A DNA stretch of 64,000 nt from Ramlibacter sp. WS9 (GCF_003797765.1 NZ_RKMB01000017.1:1-64000), one strand, 5' to 3'. Shown: positions 48,737-58,044, counted from the stretch's first letter. The notes: generated by a model from the sequence alone, not told the origin. Numbers and translations: made by a program.

Positions 48737-49510
48737 TTAAAGGGTGGCGGTCACGCCGCCATCCACGTACAGGATGTGGCCGTTGACGAAGTTCGATGCC
48801 TCGCTGGCCAGGAAGACGGCCGCGCCGACCAGGTCGTCCAGGTCGCCCCAGCGGCGCGACGGCGTGCGATTGACGAGCCAGCCGCTGAATTCGGGATTGT
48901 TCACCAGCGCCTCGTTGAGTTCGGTCTTGAAGTAGCCTGGGCCCAGGCCGTTGACCTGGATGCCGTGCGGACCCCAGTCGATCGCCATGCCCTTGGTCAG
49001 CATCTTCACGGCGCCTTTGCTGGCCGCATAGGGCGCGATGTTGGGGCGGCCGAGTTCACTTTGCACCGAGCAGATATTGATGATCTTGCCGCGGCCACGT
49101 GGGATCATCTGACGCGCCACGGCTTGGCCGACCAGGAACACGCTGTCGACGTTGGTCTTCATCAGTTCGTGCCAGTGCGCTTCCTCGAACTGTTCCAGCG
49201 GCGCGCGGCGCTGCATGCCAGCGTTGTTGACGAGGATGTCGATAGCACCGATCTCAGCCTCGATCTTCGCGATGGCGGCCGTGACGGCAGCACCGTCGGT
49301 GACGTCGAATGGCATGGCAACCACGTTCGCGCCTTCAGCCCGCAGCTTCTCCGCGGCGCGTTCCAGCTTGGCCGCATCGCGGCCATTCAGCACGATGCGC
49401 GCACCCGCGCCGGCAAGCCCGACGGCCAATGCATGGCCGATGCCGGAACTCGATCCGGTGATGAGGGCCGTGCGGCCGGTGAGGTCGAATTTCTGAAGTA
49501 CGGGATTCAC
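48737..49510 (-). CDS. SDR-family oxidoreductase, gluconate 5-dehydrogenase-like
   Basis: A 257-residue SDR. TGSSSGIG is the cofactor loop, NNAGMQRRAPLEQF and ICSVQSELGRPNIAPYAASKGAVK (Ser and YxxxK) are the active site, and this last run is characteristic of gluconate 5-dehydrogenase (IdnO). The GTG at 49510 has AAGGAG 4 bp upstream. It lies 38 bp beyond a terminator that ends the gluconokinase operon, so it probably has its own promoter. Confidence 0.88.
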   Translation of the reverse strand: MNPVLQKFDLTGRTALITGSSSGIGHALAVGLAGAGARIVLNGRDAAKLERAAEKLRAEGANVVAMPFDVTDGAAVTAAIAKIEAEIGAIDILVNNAGMQRRAPLEQFEEAHWHELMKTNVDSVFLVGQAVARQMIPRGRGKIINICSVQSELGRPNIAPYAASKGAVKMLTKGMAIDWGPHGIQVNGLGPGYFKTELNEALVNNPEFSGWLVNRTPSRRWGDLDDLVGAAVFLASEASNFVNGHILYVDGGVTATL

Positions 49511-49541
49511 ACAACTCCTTTTTTTTGACGACGGGCCGCCC

Positions 49542-50105
49542 CTAGGCAAAAAAGCCCCCTCGGGGGGCAGCGAAGCGTGGGGGCGAATTCATTTCCGTGA
49601 TGCTACGGCTAAGCCAGTCCATGATCGTACCCGCCTGCATCGGCAAAGCCCGGTGGGCCGGCAGTTGCAGGACGTCGGCCTCACCAAGAGGCGCCTCGAG
49701 CGATGCGAACTGGCTCACCACCAGGCCCGGCGGAAAAAAATGATCCTTGCGGGCCGCCACGCGGCAGTGCGCCTCGGCCAGCGAGATTTCCAGGTAGACG
49801 ATACGCAGATCAGGCTCGGCCGCGCGCAGCCGGTCGCGATAGCTCCGCTTGAGCGCGGAGCAGGCCAATACGGCGCTGCCCGGGGCCTGCGCGAGCAGCG
49901 CGCCCAGCTTGTCCAGCCACGGCTCGCGATCGCTGTCCAGCAGGGCAATGCCGGCCCGCATCTTTTCCTGGCTGAGCCGCGGATGATGCTCGTCGCCCTC
50001 GATCAAGGTTGCGCCCAGTTGCGCGGCCAGCATGCCGGCAACAGTCGACTTGCCGCATCCGGCCACGCCCATGACCAGCACTTTGTGACGCGGGGCGGCG
50101 TTCAT
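49542..50105 (-). CDS. gntK: Gluconokinase
   Basis: A 187-residue kinase of the GntK family. VMGVAGCGKSTVAGMLA is Walker A, EGDEHHPRLSQEKMRAGIALLDSDREPWLDKL is the gluconate-binding region and ACSALKRSYRDRLR is typical. It makes 6-phosphogluconate. The start overlaps the hydroxyacid dehydrogenase stop by 4 bp. The last residues (PRGGFFA) are encoded by the arm and U-tract of the intrinsic terminator at 49548-49568, so the gene may have gained a tail. Confidence 0.92.
   Translation of the reverse strand: MNAAPRHKVLVMGVAGCGKSTVAGMLAAQLGATLIEGDEHHPRLSQEKMRAGIALLDSDREPWLDKLGALLAQAPGSAVLACSALKRSYRDRLRAAEPDLRIVYLEISLAEAHCRVAARKDHFFPPGLVVSQFASLEAPLGEADVLQLPAHRALPMQAGTIMDWLSRSITEMNSPPRFAAPRGGFFA
49548..49568 (-). 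terminator. Intrinsic terminator inside the 3' end of gntK
   Basis: The minus strand reads GCCCCCCGAGGGGGCTTTTTT: a GC-only stem and six T residues, a textbook Rho-independent terminator. It lies just before the gntK stop codon at 49542, so the last codons of the gene overlap it. It separates gntK from the SDR gene. Confidence 0.8.
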
Positions 50106-51097
50106 GAGAGAAGCACCTGTGGATTGACCGGCGTCAGCGGGCGGCCGGCATTGGGCCCGTGGCCGAGCGCCGCGACCAGGTTGTCCGCGGTCAGTTGCGC
50201 CATGGCGCGCCGGGTGCGCACCGATGCGCTGCCGATGTGCGGCGTGAGGACGATGTTGGGCACTTCCAGCAGATCCGGGTGAACACGGGGCTCGCCCTCG
50301 AACACATCCAGCCCGGCGGCGGCGATGGTGCCCGCGCGCAGCGCCGCGGCCAGTGCGGCGTCGTCGACGATGCCGCCACGGGCGATGTTCGTCAGCGTGG
50401 CGGTGGGCTTCATCATTGCCAGCTCGTTCGCGCCGATGGCGTGGTGGGACTGCGGCGAATAGGGCAGCACCAGCACCAGATGGTCGGCTTCGCGCAGCAG
50501 CGTGTCCTTGTCCACGTACTCCGCTTGCGAACCGTCCTCCAGCTCGGGCGCCAGGCGGCTGCGGTTGTGATAGATCACGCGCATGCCGAAGCCCACCGCG
50601 CCACGCCGCGCGATGGCCTGGCCGATGCGGCCCATGCCGAGGATGCCGAGGGTGGCGCCGTAGACGTCGCCGCCCGCGAACTGATCGTAGATGCCCGTCT
50701 TGGTCCACTCGCCGCGGCGCACGAATCGTTCGGCCTCCGCTATCCGCCGGGCAGTCGCCATCATGAGCGCGAAGCCGAAGTCGGCGGTGGTCTCGGTCAG
50801 CACGTCGGGCGTGTTGGTGACGAGCACGCCGCGCGCGGTGCACGCCGCCACGTCGACGTTGTTGTAGCCGACGCCGACGTTGCAGACGGCCTTCAGTTGC
50901 GGGCAGGCATCGAGCAGCGCGGCGTCGATCCGCTCGCTGCCGGTGCTCATTACGCCCTGCTTGCCTTGCAGACGGTCCGTCAGCTCCGCGGGGCTCAGTA
51001 CCGTGTCACCTGGGTTGTCCGTGACGTCGAAGTGCTGGCGCAGGCGATCGGCGATATCGGGGAAGGTCGCGCGGGTGACGAGGATCGCAGGGCGCAT
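50102..51097 (-). CDS. D-isomer-specific 2-hydroxyacid dehydrogenase (2-ketogluconate/glyoxylate reductase type)
   Basis: A 331-residue NAD(P)H-dependent dehydrogenase. TLGILGMGRIGQAIARRG is the Rossmann loop; catalytic Arg in NIARGGIVDD, Glu in GLDVFEGEP and His in LTPHIGSAS are all in place. VGVGYNNVDVAAC is also conserved. It probably reduces 2-keto(5-)gluconate or glyoxylate. Downstream gntK overlaps it, which favours a ketogluconate-to-gluconate-to-6-phosphogluconate route. Confidence 0.9.
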   Translation of the reverse strand: MRPAILVTRATFPDIADRLRQHFDVTDNPGDTVLSPAELTDRLQGKQGVMSTGSERIDAALLDACPQLKAVCNVGVGYNNVDVAACTARGVLVTNTPDVLTETTADFGFALMMATARRIAEAERFVRRGEWTKTGIYDQFAGGDVYGATLGILGMGRIGQAIARRGAVGFGMRVIYHNRSRLAPELEDGSQAEYVDKDTLLREADHLVLVLPYSPQSHHAIGANELAMMKPTATLTNIARGGIVDDAALAAALRAGTIAAAGLDVFEGEPRVHPDLLEVPNIVLTPHIGSASVRTRRAMAQLTADNLVAALGHGPNAGRPLTPVNPQVLLS

Positions 51098-51107
51098 GGA
51101 ATGGCTT

Positions 51108-51782
51108 TCAGTTGTTGCAGCGCGCTTCCAGCGCGTCGATGAAGGAGCGGTCCCAGCGGCCTTCCTTCATGGCCTGGATGGTGTTCGCCTCGGCCTGAAG
51201 GTGGGCGAGCGCCTTTTCGATCAGCGCTTCGATGCCTTGCTGCGGGATCGCCAGCAAGCCGTCCTGGTCGCCGACAACGATGTCGCCAGGGTTCACCACC
51301 ATGCCGCCGACACAGATGGGCACGTTGATTTCGCCCGGACCGTCTTTGTACGGGCCGCGATGCGTGACGCCGCGCGCATACACGGGGAAGTCCCGCTCCC
51401 TGATCTCGGCCACGTCACGCAGCGCCCCATCGAGCACGACACCTGCAACGCCGACGTGGGCGGCGTAGAACGACAAGATGCCGCCCACGCCCGCGTTGTT
51501 GAGGTCGCCGCCGGCGTCAATTACCAGCACGTCACCGGGGCGGCAATACTCCAGAGCACGCAGGTAGGTCAGGTTGTCGCCGCAGCGCGAGCGCGCCGTG
51601 ACGGCCGTGCCCGCCATCGTCTGTTTGCCCGGGCGGTGGTAAGGGTGAAGGCCCACGGTCCCGATGTTGCGGTGCATGTTGTCGCTGAGTGCGGCGACGG
51701 GGATGTCGCGCAGCGCGGCGAGGACCTTGGCGTTCGCTTGAGGAGCGGAAGGGACTTTGCGGATGGCTTTGTAGGTGCTCAT
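51108..51782 (-). CDS. RraA-family protein (HMG/CHA aldolase-like)
   Basis: A 224-residue RraA-fold protein. PVAALSDNMHRNIG at the N-terminus, PGDVLVIDAGGDLNNAGVGGI and GVVLDGALRDVAEIRERDFPVYARG (Arg-Asp pair that binds metal and pyruvate) are the class II aldolase signature. It may cleave or decarboxylate an oxo-acid. It follows the aminotransferase by 30 bp and precedes the dehydrogenase by 10 bp, so all are one transcript. Confidence 0.88.
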   Translation of the reverse strand: MSTYKAIRKVPSAPQANAKVLAALRDIPVAALSDNMHRNIGTVGLHPYHRPGKQTMAGTAVTARSRCGDNLTYLRALEYCRPGDVLVIDAGGDLNNAGVGGILSFYAAHVGVAGVVLDGALRDVAEIRERDFPVYARGVTHRGPYKDGPGEINVPICVGGMVVNPGDIVVGDQDGLLAIPQQGIEALIEKALAHLQAEANTIQAMKEGRWDRSFIDALEARCNN

Positions 51783-51812
51783 GGGGCTTCCTGCGGGTAT
51801 GCGGATGAAAAA

Positions 51813-53021
51813 TCAGTGCAGCGCCGCAACCGCGCGTGCGATGCGGGTGCAACCTTCTTCCAGGATGTCGATCGATGTCGCGATCGACAGGCGGAAGTAC
51901 GGCGACAGGCCATAAGCAGTGCCGGCGACGACGGCCACGCCCACGCTTTCCAGCAGGTACATCACCACGTCGCCGTCTTCGGCCAGCACCTTGCCTTCGG
52001 GCGTCGTCTTGCCGATGAGGCCCGCGCAGTTGATGTAGAGGTAGAAGGCGCCGTCGGGGCAGAGGCAGCTCAAACCGGGGATGGCGTTGATGCGGGCCAA
52101 CGTGGCATCGCGTCGCTGCCGGTAAACCGCCAGGCTCTCGGCGACGAAGCCCTGGTCGCCGTTCAAGGCGGCGGCCGCTGCGGCCTGGCTGACCGAGCAG
52201 CAGTTGCCTGCGGACTGGGACAGCAGGGTGTCCATGGCCTGCACCAGGTCGCGCGGGCCGGCGGCCCAGCCGATGCGCCAGCCGGTCATCGCGTAGGTCT
52301 TGGACACACCGTTGATCGCCAGCGTCCGGTCGCGCAGCTCGGGCGCGGCGTTCAGCAGATGGGGCGTGCGCTCGCCGTCGAAGCGGATGTGTTCGTAGAT
52401 GTCGTCGGTCATCACCAGCACATCGGGATGCGCGGCCAGCACTTCGGCGAGGGCGCGGTACTCGGCGACCGTATAGCTCGCACCGGTGGGGTTGCTGGGC
52501 GAATTGAGCAGCAGCCAGCGCGTGCGCGGCGTGATCGCCGCCGCCAGCTGCGCGGGGGTGATCTTGAAGCCGTTGGCTTCGGGGCAGGCCACCGTGACGG
52601 GCACGCCGTCGCTGGCGAGCACCATGTCCGGGTAAGACACCCAATACGGCGCGGGAATGATCACCTCGTCGCCCGGCTGCAGCGTGATCGCTAGCGCCGT
52701 GTAGATCGCGCTCTTGGCGCCGCTGGTGGCGATGATCTCGTTGAGTGCGTAGGCCAGGCCATTCTCGCGCTCGAGCTTGGCGGCGATCGCCTGGCGCAAC
52801 TCGACCGTACCGGCCATCAGCGTGTAGCGGGTGGCGCCTTTCTCCATCGCTTCGGCAGCCGCGCGGCGGATATGGGCCGGCGTATCGAAGTCCGGCTCGC
52901 CGACGACGAGGTTGACGATGGACTTGCCCTGGCGCCGCAGCTCGTTGGCGCGGTCGGCGGCCGAGGTGCTTGGCGATGGCTTGATGCGCCTGACGCGCTC
53001 GGCAATGCGGGACGGATTCAC
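51813..53021 (-). CDS. Class I/II PLP aminotransferase (aspartate aminotransferase-like)
   Basis: A 402-residue aminotransferase. VNLVVGEPDFDTPAHIRRAA, RYTLMAGTVELRQAI, NSPSNPTGASYTVAEY and the PLP Lys in GVSKTYAMTGWRIGW are present. It has the Arg region (FRLSIATSID) for the substrate carboxylate near the C-terminus. The GTG at 53021 gives the family start (NPSRIAERVRRIKPS); longer frames extend into the promoter. It is the first gene of the operon driven by the Nac-type promoter at 53049-53120, which suggests nitrogen-linked control. Confidence 0.9.
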   Translation of the reverse strand: MNPSRIAERVRRIKPSPSTSAADRANELRRQGKSIVNLVVGEPDFDTPAHIRRAAAEAMEKGATRYTLMAGTVELRQAIAAKLERENGLAYALNEIIATSGAKSAIYTALAITLQPGDEVIIPAPYWVSYPDMVLASDGVPVTVACPEANGFKITPAQLAAAITPRTRWLLLNSPSNPTGASYTVAEYRALAEVLAAHPDVLVMTDDIYEHIRFDGERTPHLLNAAPELRDRTLAINGVSKTYAMTGWRIGWAAGPRDLVQAMDTLLSQSAGNCCSVSQAAAAAALNGDQGFVAESLAVYRQRRDATLARINAIPGLSCLCPDGAFYLYINCAGLIGKTTPEGKVLAEDGDVVMYLLESVGVAVVAGTAYGLSPYFRLSIATSIDILEEGCTRIARAVAALH

Positions 53022-53048
53022 GGAGGTCCTTTTGGCGGCCTTGGAGAC

Positions 53049-53120
53049 AGGCGTAACAGTAAGACGCCTTCGCATCGCGCGCCAAGACGAGTTCGGTCTG
53101 CCCAAATAGGCAACGCTTAT
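53049..53120 (-). promoter_or_regulatory. Nac-type promoter for the aminotransferase operon
   Basis: On the minus strand: ATAAGCGTTGCCTAT (53120-53106; ATA-N9-TAT), 20 bp, TTGGCG (53085-53080), 18 bp, TACTGT (53061-53056). Both spacings are the same as in the promoters at 54103 and 58815. The ATA-N9-TAT element fits the Nac consensus, with its centre near -64 from the expected start point. Confidence 0.75.
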
Positions 53121-53173
53121 GGATAGCGCGGGGTTCGTGGCATCATCAGGAATCACTCCGCCCGCCGGACCGC

Positions 53174-54106
53174 ATGAACCTCAGGCGCCTGAAATATTTC
53201 GTGAAAATCGTGGACGTCGGCAGCCTCACGCAGGCCGCCGACCTCTTGCACATTGCCCAGCCGGCCCTGAGTCAGCAACTGGCGACGCTCGAAGGCGAAG
53301 TGCGCCAGCAGCTGCTGGTGCGAACCAAGCGCGGCGTCACGCCCACGGAGGCCGGCAAGGTGCTCTACCGCCATGCCCAGCTGATCCTTCGCCAATGCGA
53401 GCAGGCACGCGTCGACATGGAGGCGGCCGGGCGGGGGTTGTCAGGCGCGGTGTCGGTCGGCCTGGCGCCGGGCACCGCCGCGGCGGCACTGGCCTTGCCT
53501 TTGATACGCACGGTGCGGGCTCGCCATCCCGGCATCCTGCTCTACCTGAACGAAACCTACGGCACCACGCTGTCGGAATTGATCATGAACGGTCGCATGG
53601 ATCTGGCCGTGCTCTACGGCGGCAAGATTTCGGTCCATGGCCTGTCGTTCCTGCCGTTGCTTAAAGAGCCGCTCTTCGTGGTCGGCCCCAACAGCATGCC
53701 GTCCCCGCCCGACCAGGTGCCGCTGCGCATGCTGGGCGAGATGGACCTGTATCTGGCGCGTCCTTACAACGTGGTGCGCCGGATGGTGGACGAAGCTTTC
53801 GCCGCCGCCGGCATGGTGCCGCGGGTCGTCGGCGAGATCGAATCCGCCAGCACGCTCAAGGCAGTGATCGCCGATGGGCTCGGTGCCACCATCCTTCCGG
53901 CGTCGATGGCAGCCGAAGTGGTCGCGTCCTGCGACGCTTGGCAATGCCGCATCATCGAGCCGGTGATAGAAGCGCCATTGGCGCTGTGCCAGTCGGACCA
54001 CCTGCCGCTGTCAGAACCGGCGCAGGCCGTGAAGGAAATCCTGCTCGAGCTCGTGACGGGTCTGCCGCACAGCCTGCTCGCTGGCGAGCATCACGCCGCG
54101 TCATAA
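53174..54106 (+). CDS. Nac-type LysR-family nitrogen regulator
   Basis: A 310-residue LysR protein whose N-terminus, MNLRRLKYFVKIVDVGSLTQ, is very close to enterobacterial Nac; LHIAQPALSQQLATLEGE, LVRTKRGVTPTEAGKVLY and the effector-domain start VSVGLAPGTAAAALALPLIRTVRA also follow Nac. In enteric bacteria Nac adjusts nitrogen-source genes. It is flanked by two promoters carrying ATA-N9-TAT sites, and a third such promoter lies 4.7 kb on. The site at 54103 overlaps its own stop codon. I infer that it controls these three operons; autoregulation from the 53106 site is possible. Confidence 0.88.
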   Translation: MNLRRLKYFVKIVDVGSLTQAADLLHIAQPALSQQLATLEGEVRQQLLVRTKRGVTPTEAGKVLYRHAQLILRQCEQARVDMEAAGRGLSGAVSVGLAPGTAAAALALPLIRTVRARHPGILLYLNETYGTTLSELIMNGRMDLAVLYGGKISVHGLSFLPLLKEPLFVVGPNSMPSPPDQVPLRMLGEMDLYLARPYNVVRRMVDEAFAAAGMVPRVVGEIESASTLKAVIADGLGATILPASMAAEVVASCDAWQCRIIEPVIEAPLALCQSDHLPLSEPAQAVKEILLELVTGLPHSLLAGEHHAAS

Positions 54107-54174
54107 GCCTCCCTTATCGGGGTAGAGACATTCCGTCTTGGCGCACCGGCGCCCGCGCCGCTACTGTTGCGGGC
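54103..54174 (+). promoter_or_regulatory. Nac-type promoter for the carboxylase/Pxp operon
   Basis: ATAAGCCTCCCTTAT (54103-54117; ATA-N9-TAT with ATAAG/CTTAT arms), 20 bp, TTGGCG (54138-54143), 18 bp, TACTGT (54162-54167). The flank TCCGTCTTGGCGCA is identical to that at 58815. The start point would be near 54174, only a few bases before the ATG at 54177, so the mRNA may be leaderless or nearly so. Confidence 0.75.
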
Positions 54175-54176
54175 AT

Positions 54177-54617
54177 ATGGAGCTGCAGCAGATCAAGGCA
54201 TTCATCGACGCGATGGCCTCATCGGACGTCGCCGAGATGGAGTTCAGCCAGGACGGCTGGACGCTGCGCCTGGCGCGGGGGACGGGCGGCACGCAAGTGG
54301 CTGCGCCACGCGTCGCTGCGGCCCGTGCGAGGCCGGCGACCACCATCGCTGCGGCGCCACGTGAAGACGCCGTTCGCCCTGGAGAAAACTTGGTTCGCGC
54401 GCCGCTCTATGGCGTCGTCCACCTGCAGCCTACGCCCGGCGAGCCACCTTTTGTGGCGCCGGGACTGGCCGTGAAGGCGGGCCAGACGCTGTGCGTGATC
54501 GAGGCCATGAAGGTCTTCAACGAAGTCCGGGCGGAGCATGACGCGACTGTCGACGCGGTGCTCGTCGCCTCCGGCCAGGAAGTGGAAGCCGGCCAGCCGC
54601 TGGTGCGCTTTGCCTGA
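54177..54617 (+). CDS. Biotin carboxyl carrier protein (AccB-like)
   Basis: A 146-residue BCCP. The N-terminal helix ([23 protein letters not shown]) and an Ala/Arg-rich linker precede the biotinyl domain; the attachment site is Lys112 in [29 protein letters not shown] and [13 protein letters not shown] are family strands. It is not next to accA or accD; the partner genes are the biotin carboxylase and PxpB/PxpC, so it probably serves a special carboxylase rather than fatty-acid synthesis. Confidence 0.9.
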   Translation: MELQQIKAFIDAMASSDVAEMEFSQDGWTLRLARGTGGTQVAAPRVAAARARPATTIAAAPREDAVRPGENLVRAPLYGVVHLQPTPGEPPFVAPGLAVKAGQTLCVIEAMKVFNEVRAEHDATVDAVLVASGQEVEAGQPLVRFA

Positions 54618-54625
54618 GGCCGCTC

Positions 54626-55987
54626 ATGCCCGCCATGTTCGACACCGTCCTGATCGCCAATCGCGGTGAAATCGCGTTGCGCATCCAGCGCGCCTGCAAA
54701 GGGCTGGGTCTGCGCACGGTCGCCGTCCATTCCGAAGCGGATCGAGACGCGGTCTATGTGCGCCAGGCCGACCAGGCCTTGTGCATCGGGCCTGCAGCGC
54801 CGGGGCGCAGCTACCTGAACCAGGCGGCGATCCTGTTCGCCGCGCAGGTGAGTGGTGCCCAGGCGATCCACCCCGGCTACGGGTTCCTGTCGGAGAACGC
54901 GGGCTTCGCCGAGCGGGTGGAGCAGGCCGGGCTGACCTTCGTAGGGCCGAGCGCCGCCTGCATCCGGACCATGGGCGACAAGGTTGCAGCCAAACACGCC
55001 ATGCGGGCGGCCGGCGTGCCTTGTGTGCCCGGGCCCGACACCGCGCTGCCCGATGACCCCGACGCCGTACGCGCCGTGGCGCGGGACATCGGCTATCCGG
55101 TGATCGTCAAGGCGGCGGGTGGCGGCGGCGGCCGAGGTATGCGAGTTGTGCAGGGCGAGGCCGAACTGCTGGACGCGTTGTCGCTGACGCGCGAAGAAGC
55201 CCGCCGCGCCTTCGGCAACCCCGAGGTCTACATCGAGAAATTTCTGCTGCACCCGCGCCACGTCGAGATCCAGGTGCTGGCCGATAGCCACGGCAATGCG
55301 CTGTGGCTGGGCAGCCGCGACTGCTCGCTGCAGCGCCGCCATCAGAAGGTGCTGGAAGAGGCGCCGGCGCCGGGCATCGACGCGGCTGTGATCGCCGCCG
55401 TCGGCGAACGCTGCGCGCATGCCTGCCGGCAGATCGGCTACTGCGGCGTCGGAACCTTCGAGTTCCTCTACGAGAACGGCGCGTTCTATTTCATCGAGAT
55501 GAACACGCGGCTGCAGGTGGAGCACCCGGTCACCGAATTGACGGCGAACATCGACATCGTGCAGCAGCAGCTGCGCGTGGCGCGCGGTGAGCGGCTGGCC
55601 CTCACGCAGGCCGACATCGGCTGCCGCGGCCACGCCCTCGAATGCCGGATCAATGCCGAGGACCCGGACACCTTCGCACCGTCGCCGGGGCTCATCGGCG
55701 AGTGGGTGCTGCCCGGCGGCTACGGCGTTCGCGTGGACAGCCATGCCGGCACCGGCTACCGCGTGCCGCCGTACTACGACTCGATGATCGCCAAGCTGAT
55801 CGTGCACGGAGCGACGCGCGACGACGCGCTGCTGCGCATGCGCGCGGCGCTGGACGAGATGCGCGTCGGCGGCATCGCCACCAACCTCGCGCTGCACCGG
55901 CAGATCGTGCGGGACGTGGGCTTCTCCGCGGGCGGCGTCGACATCCATCACCTCGAGCGCTGGCTGCAGCAACGGAGCGCCGCATGA
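54626..55987 (+). CDS. Biotin carboxylase (AccC-like)
   Basis: A 453-residue ATP-grasp enzyme. [16 protein letters not shown] is the N-terminus, [31 protein letters not shown] (ATP glycine loop), [23 protein letters not shown] and [16 protein letters not shown] are all present. It loads CO2 on the biotin of the BCCP encoded 8 bp upstream. It is coupled to PxpB by ATGA. No canonical carboxyltransferase follows. Confidence 0.93.
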   Translation: MPAMFDTVLIANRGEIALRIQRACKGLGLRTVAVHSEADRDAVYVRQADQALCIGPAAPGRSYLNQAAILFAAQVSGAQAIHPGYGFLSENAGFAERVEQAGLTFVGPSAACIRTMGDKVAAKHAMRAAGVPCVPGPDTALPDDPDAVRAVARDIGYPVIVKAAGGGGGRGMRVVQGEAELLDALSLTREEARRAFGNPEVYIEKFLLHPRHVEIQVLADSHGNALWLGSRDCSLQRRHQKVLEEAPAPGIDAAVIAAVGERCAHACRQIGYCGVGTFEFLYENGAFYFIEMNTRLQVEHPVTELTANIDIVQQQLRVARGERLALTQADIGCRGHALECRINAEDPDTFAPSPGLIGEWVLPGGYGVRVDSHAGTGYRVPPYYDSMIAKLIVHGATRDDALLRMRAALDEMRVGGIATNLALHRQIVRDVGFSAGGVDIHHLERWLQQRSAA

Positions 55988-56643
55988 AGCGGGACATTGC
56001 GACCATCAGCCTGCTGGGCACCAGCGCCTTGTTGTTCGAGGCCCCCGGCGAGATGGAGCTGTCCGTGCAGCAGCGCATCTGGATGCTGGCCCGCGAGGCG
56101 CGGGCCTGGCCCGAAGTTCGCGAGGCCGTTCCCGGCATGAACAACCTGATGCTGAGTTTTGGGCGACCACCGCACCGGCTCGATGAACTCCAGATGCGGC
56201 TGCATGCCGCGTGGGACGCGGCCCGGCCGCTGCCGCTGGATGGCCGCATCGTCGAATTGCCCGTGGTGTACGGCGGCGATGCCGGGCCGCACATGGCCGA
56301 TGTGGTCGCCCACACGGGGCTCAGCGTGGACGAGATCGTCGAGCGTCATTGCACGCCCCTCTATCCGGTCTACGCGCTTGGCAGCCATCCCGGCTATTGC
56401 TACCTGGGCGGCATGGACCCGCGCATCGCCACACCCCGGCGCAAGGTGCCCGTGGTCAGCATCCCGGGCGGCGCGGTATCGATCGGTGGCGTACAGACCG
56501 GCGTTTCAGCGTCTGCGGGGCCCAGTGGCTGGAACACCATCGGCAGCACGGCGATGCACTTCTTCGATCCGGCGCAGGACCCGCCTGCGCTGATGCAGCC
56601 CGGCGACAGCATCCGCTTTCGCGCCGAAAAGGTGATCCGATGA
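55984..56643 (+). CDS. pxpB: PxpB/KipI-family protein (AHS1 domain)
   Basis: A 219-residue protein with the AHS1/KipI domain. [30 protein letters not shown] and [21 protein letters not shown] are the signatures, followed by [21 protein letters not shown]. In PxpABC it forms, with PxpC, the ATP-dependent part of 5-oxoprolinase; the same two domains form the carboxyltransferase of urea carboxylase. ATGA overlaps on both sides put it under tight coupling with the biotin carboxylase and PxpC. Confidence 0.92.
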   Translation: MKRDIATISLLGTSALLFEAPGEMELSVQQRIWMLAREARAWPEVREAVPGMNNLMLSFGRPPHRLDELQMRLHAAWDAARPLPLDGRIVELPVVYGGDAGPHMADVVAHTGLSVDEIVERHCTPLYPVYALGSHPGYCYLGGMDPRIATPRRKVPVVSIPGGAVSIGGVQTGVSASAGPSGWNTIGSTAMHFFDPAQDPPALMQPGDSIRFRAEKVIR

Positions 56644-57632
56644 TCGAAGTCCTTTCCGCCGGCGCGCTGGCCACTGTGCAGGACCTGGGCCGCACGGGCG
56701 CTTTGCGCTGGGGCGTGGGCAGTTCGGGCGCGATGGACCCGCTGGCACTTGCGGCCGGCAACCTGCTGCTGGGCAATGAGGAAGGCGCAGCGGGGGTCGA
56801 GGTGCCGGTCTTTCCGTTCCAGATTCGTTTTACCGCCGACTGCGCGTTCGCGGTCACGGGCGCCGACTGTATGGCCCGCCTGGACGATGCGCCGATGCTG
56901 CCGTGGTGGAGCCACGAAGCCAAGGCCGGCCACGTGTTGCAGCTGGGTGTGCCGCGCCAGGATGGGCCGTGGCGCGCCAGCCGCGCCTACCTATGCCTGG
57001 CCGGGGGCATCGACGTGCCGAAAGTGCTGGGCTCTCGCAGCACGCAGCTGCGCGGCGCTTTCGGCGGCCTGGACGGGCGGCCCCTGCGCCGTGGAGACAC
57101 CCTGCGCGCCATGGCACCGGGCGCCGGCCAACGCATCACCGGATTCGGCCTGCGGCCGCCGGCGCTGGACCTGCCATTGCAGGCCGACGGCGTGACCGCG
57201 GTACGCGTGTTGCCCGCGGCCGAGTACGGCAACTACACGGAAGCTTCGCATGCGGCTTTCTGGTCGGAAGGCTGGAAGATCACGGCGCAAAGCGACCGGT
57301 ATGGCTATCGGCTCGCCGGCACACCGCTGGAGCCCATTGCGCACATCGAGACGCGTTCGCACGGCATCGTGCCCGGCGTCATCCAGGTGCCGGCCAGTGG
57401 CCAGCCCATCATCCAGATGTGCGACGCGCAGCCGTCGGGCGGCTATCCCAAGATCGGCACGGTGATCGAGGCCGACCTGTGGCGGCTGGGTCAGGCGCCG
57501 ATCGGCAGCAGCATCCGCTTCGTCGAGACCACGTGGGACGACGCGATCACCGCGCTCGACCAGACCCAGGAATGGCTGCACGAGGCACGCCGCCTGGTGG
57601 ACTTGTACCGCGACCAGCGGGCGAGGAGCTGA
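56640..57632 (+). CDS. pxpC: PxpC/KipA-family protein (AHS2 domain)
   Basis: A 330-residue AHS2/KipA protein. VLSAGALATVQDLGRTGALRWGV and GAMDPLALAAGNLLLGN are the family start, AYLCLAGGIDVPKVLGSRST and DRYGYRLAGTPLEP lie in the middle, and SHGIVPGVIQVPASGQPIIQMCDAQPSGGYPKIG is the conserved active region. It pairs with PxpB. It starts on the PxpB stop (ATGA). Confidence 0.93.
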   Translation: MIEVLSAGALATVQDLGRTGALRWGVGSSGAMDPLALAAGNLLLGNEEGAAGVEVPVFPFQIRFTADCAFAVTGADCMARLDDAPMLPWWSHEAKAGHVLQLGVPRQDGPWRASRAYLCLAGGIDVPKVLGSRSTQLRGAFGGLDGRPLRRGDTLRAMAPGAGQRITGFGLRPPALDLPLQADGVTAVRVLPAAEYGNYTEASHAAFWSEGWKITAQSDRYGYRLAGTPLEPIAHIETRSHGIVPGVIQVPASGQPIIQMCDAQPSGGYPKIGTVIEADLWRLGQAPIGSSIRFVETTWDDAITALDQTQEWLHEARRLVDLYRDQRARS

Positions 57633-57634
57633 CC

Positions 57635-58042
57635 ATGCGCATAGACGACGTGCGCCAACTGTCGGCCTGGCTGGAGGCCACCGACATCGACATGCTGGAG
57701 CTGCAAGGGCCGGGAGAGCGCCTATGCTTGCGGCGCAACGGCAACCGGATCGAAGTTGCCTCCGATGGTGCTGAGGAGTTGGCCGGGCCGCTCACCGTCG
57801 TGAAGGCCGAGTCGGTCGGTGTTTTCCTGGACGGACATCCGCAGCGCGCCGAACCCCTGGCGAGTCCGGGCACACGTGTGCGCGCCGGTCAGGCGGTGGG
57901 TTTGCTGCAGATCGGCGCGCTGCTGCTGCCCGTCGCTGCTCCGCACGACGGCACGGCCCTGGCGACGCTGGTCGCGCCGGGCACGGCCGTGGGCTACGGG
58001 ACGCCGCTGATTGAATTGCGGCCGTATGAGGAGAACACTTGA
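57635..58042 (+). CDS. BCCP-like protein without the biotin lysine
   Basis: A 135-residue protein with BCCP layout: an N-terminal helix (MRIDDVRQLSAWLEATDIDMLEL), a short linker and a lipoyl/biotinyl-like barrel (RVRAGQAVGLLQIGALLLPVAAPHDGT). Where the other BCCP has EAMK, this has GALL, so it cannot be biotinylated. The surrounding strands align with those of the protein at 54177. It may be a structural or regulatory subunit. It lies between pxpC and pxpA, 2 bp after the former. Confidence 0.75.
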   Translation: MRIDDVRQLSAWLEATDIDMLELQGPGERLCLRRNGNRIEVASDGAEELAGPLTVVKAESVGVFLDGHPQRAEPLASPGTRVRAGQAVGLLQIGALLLPVAAPHDGTALATLVAPGTAVGYGTPLIELRPYEENT

Positions 58043-58044
58043 TC

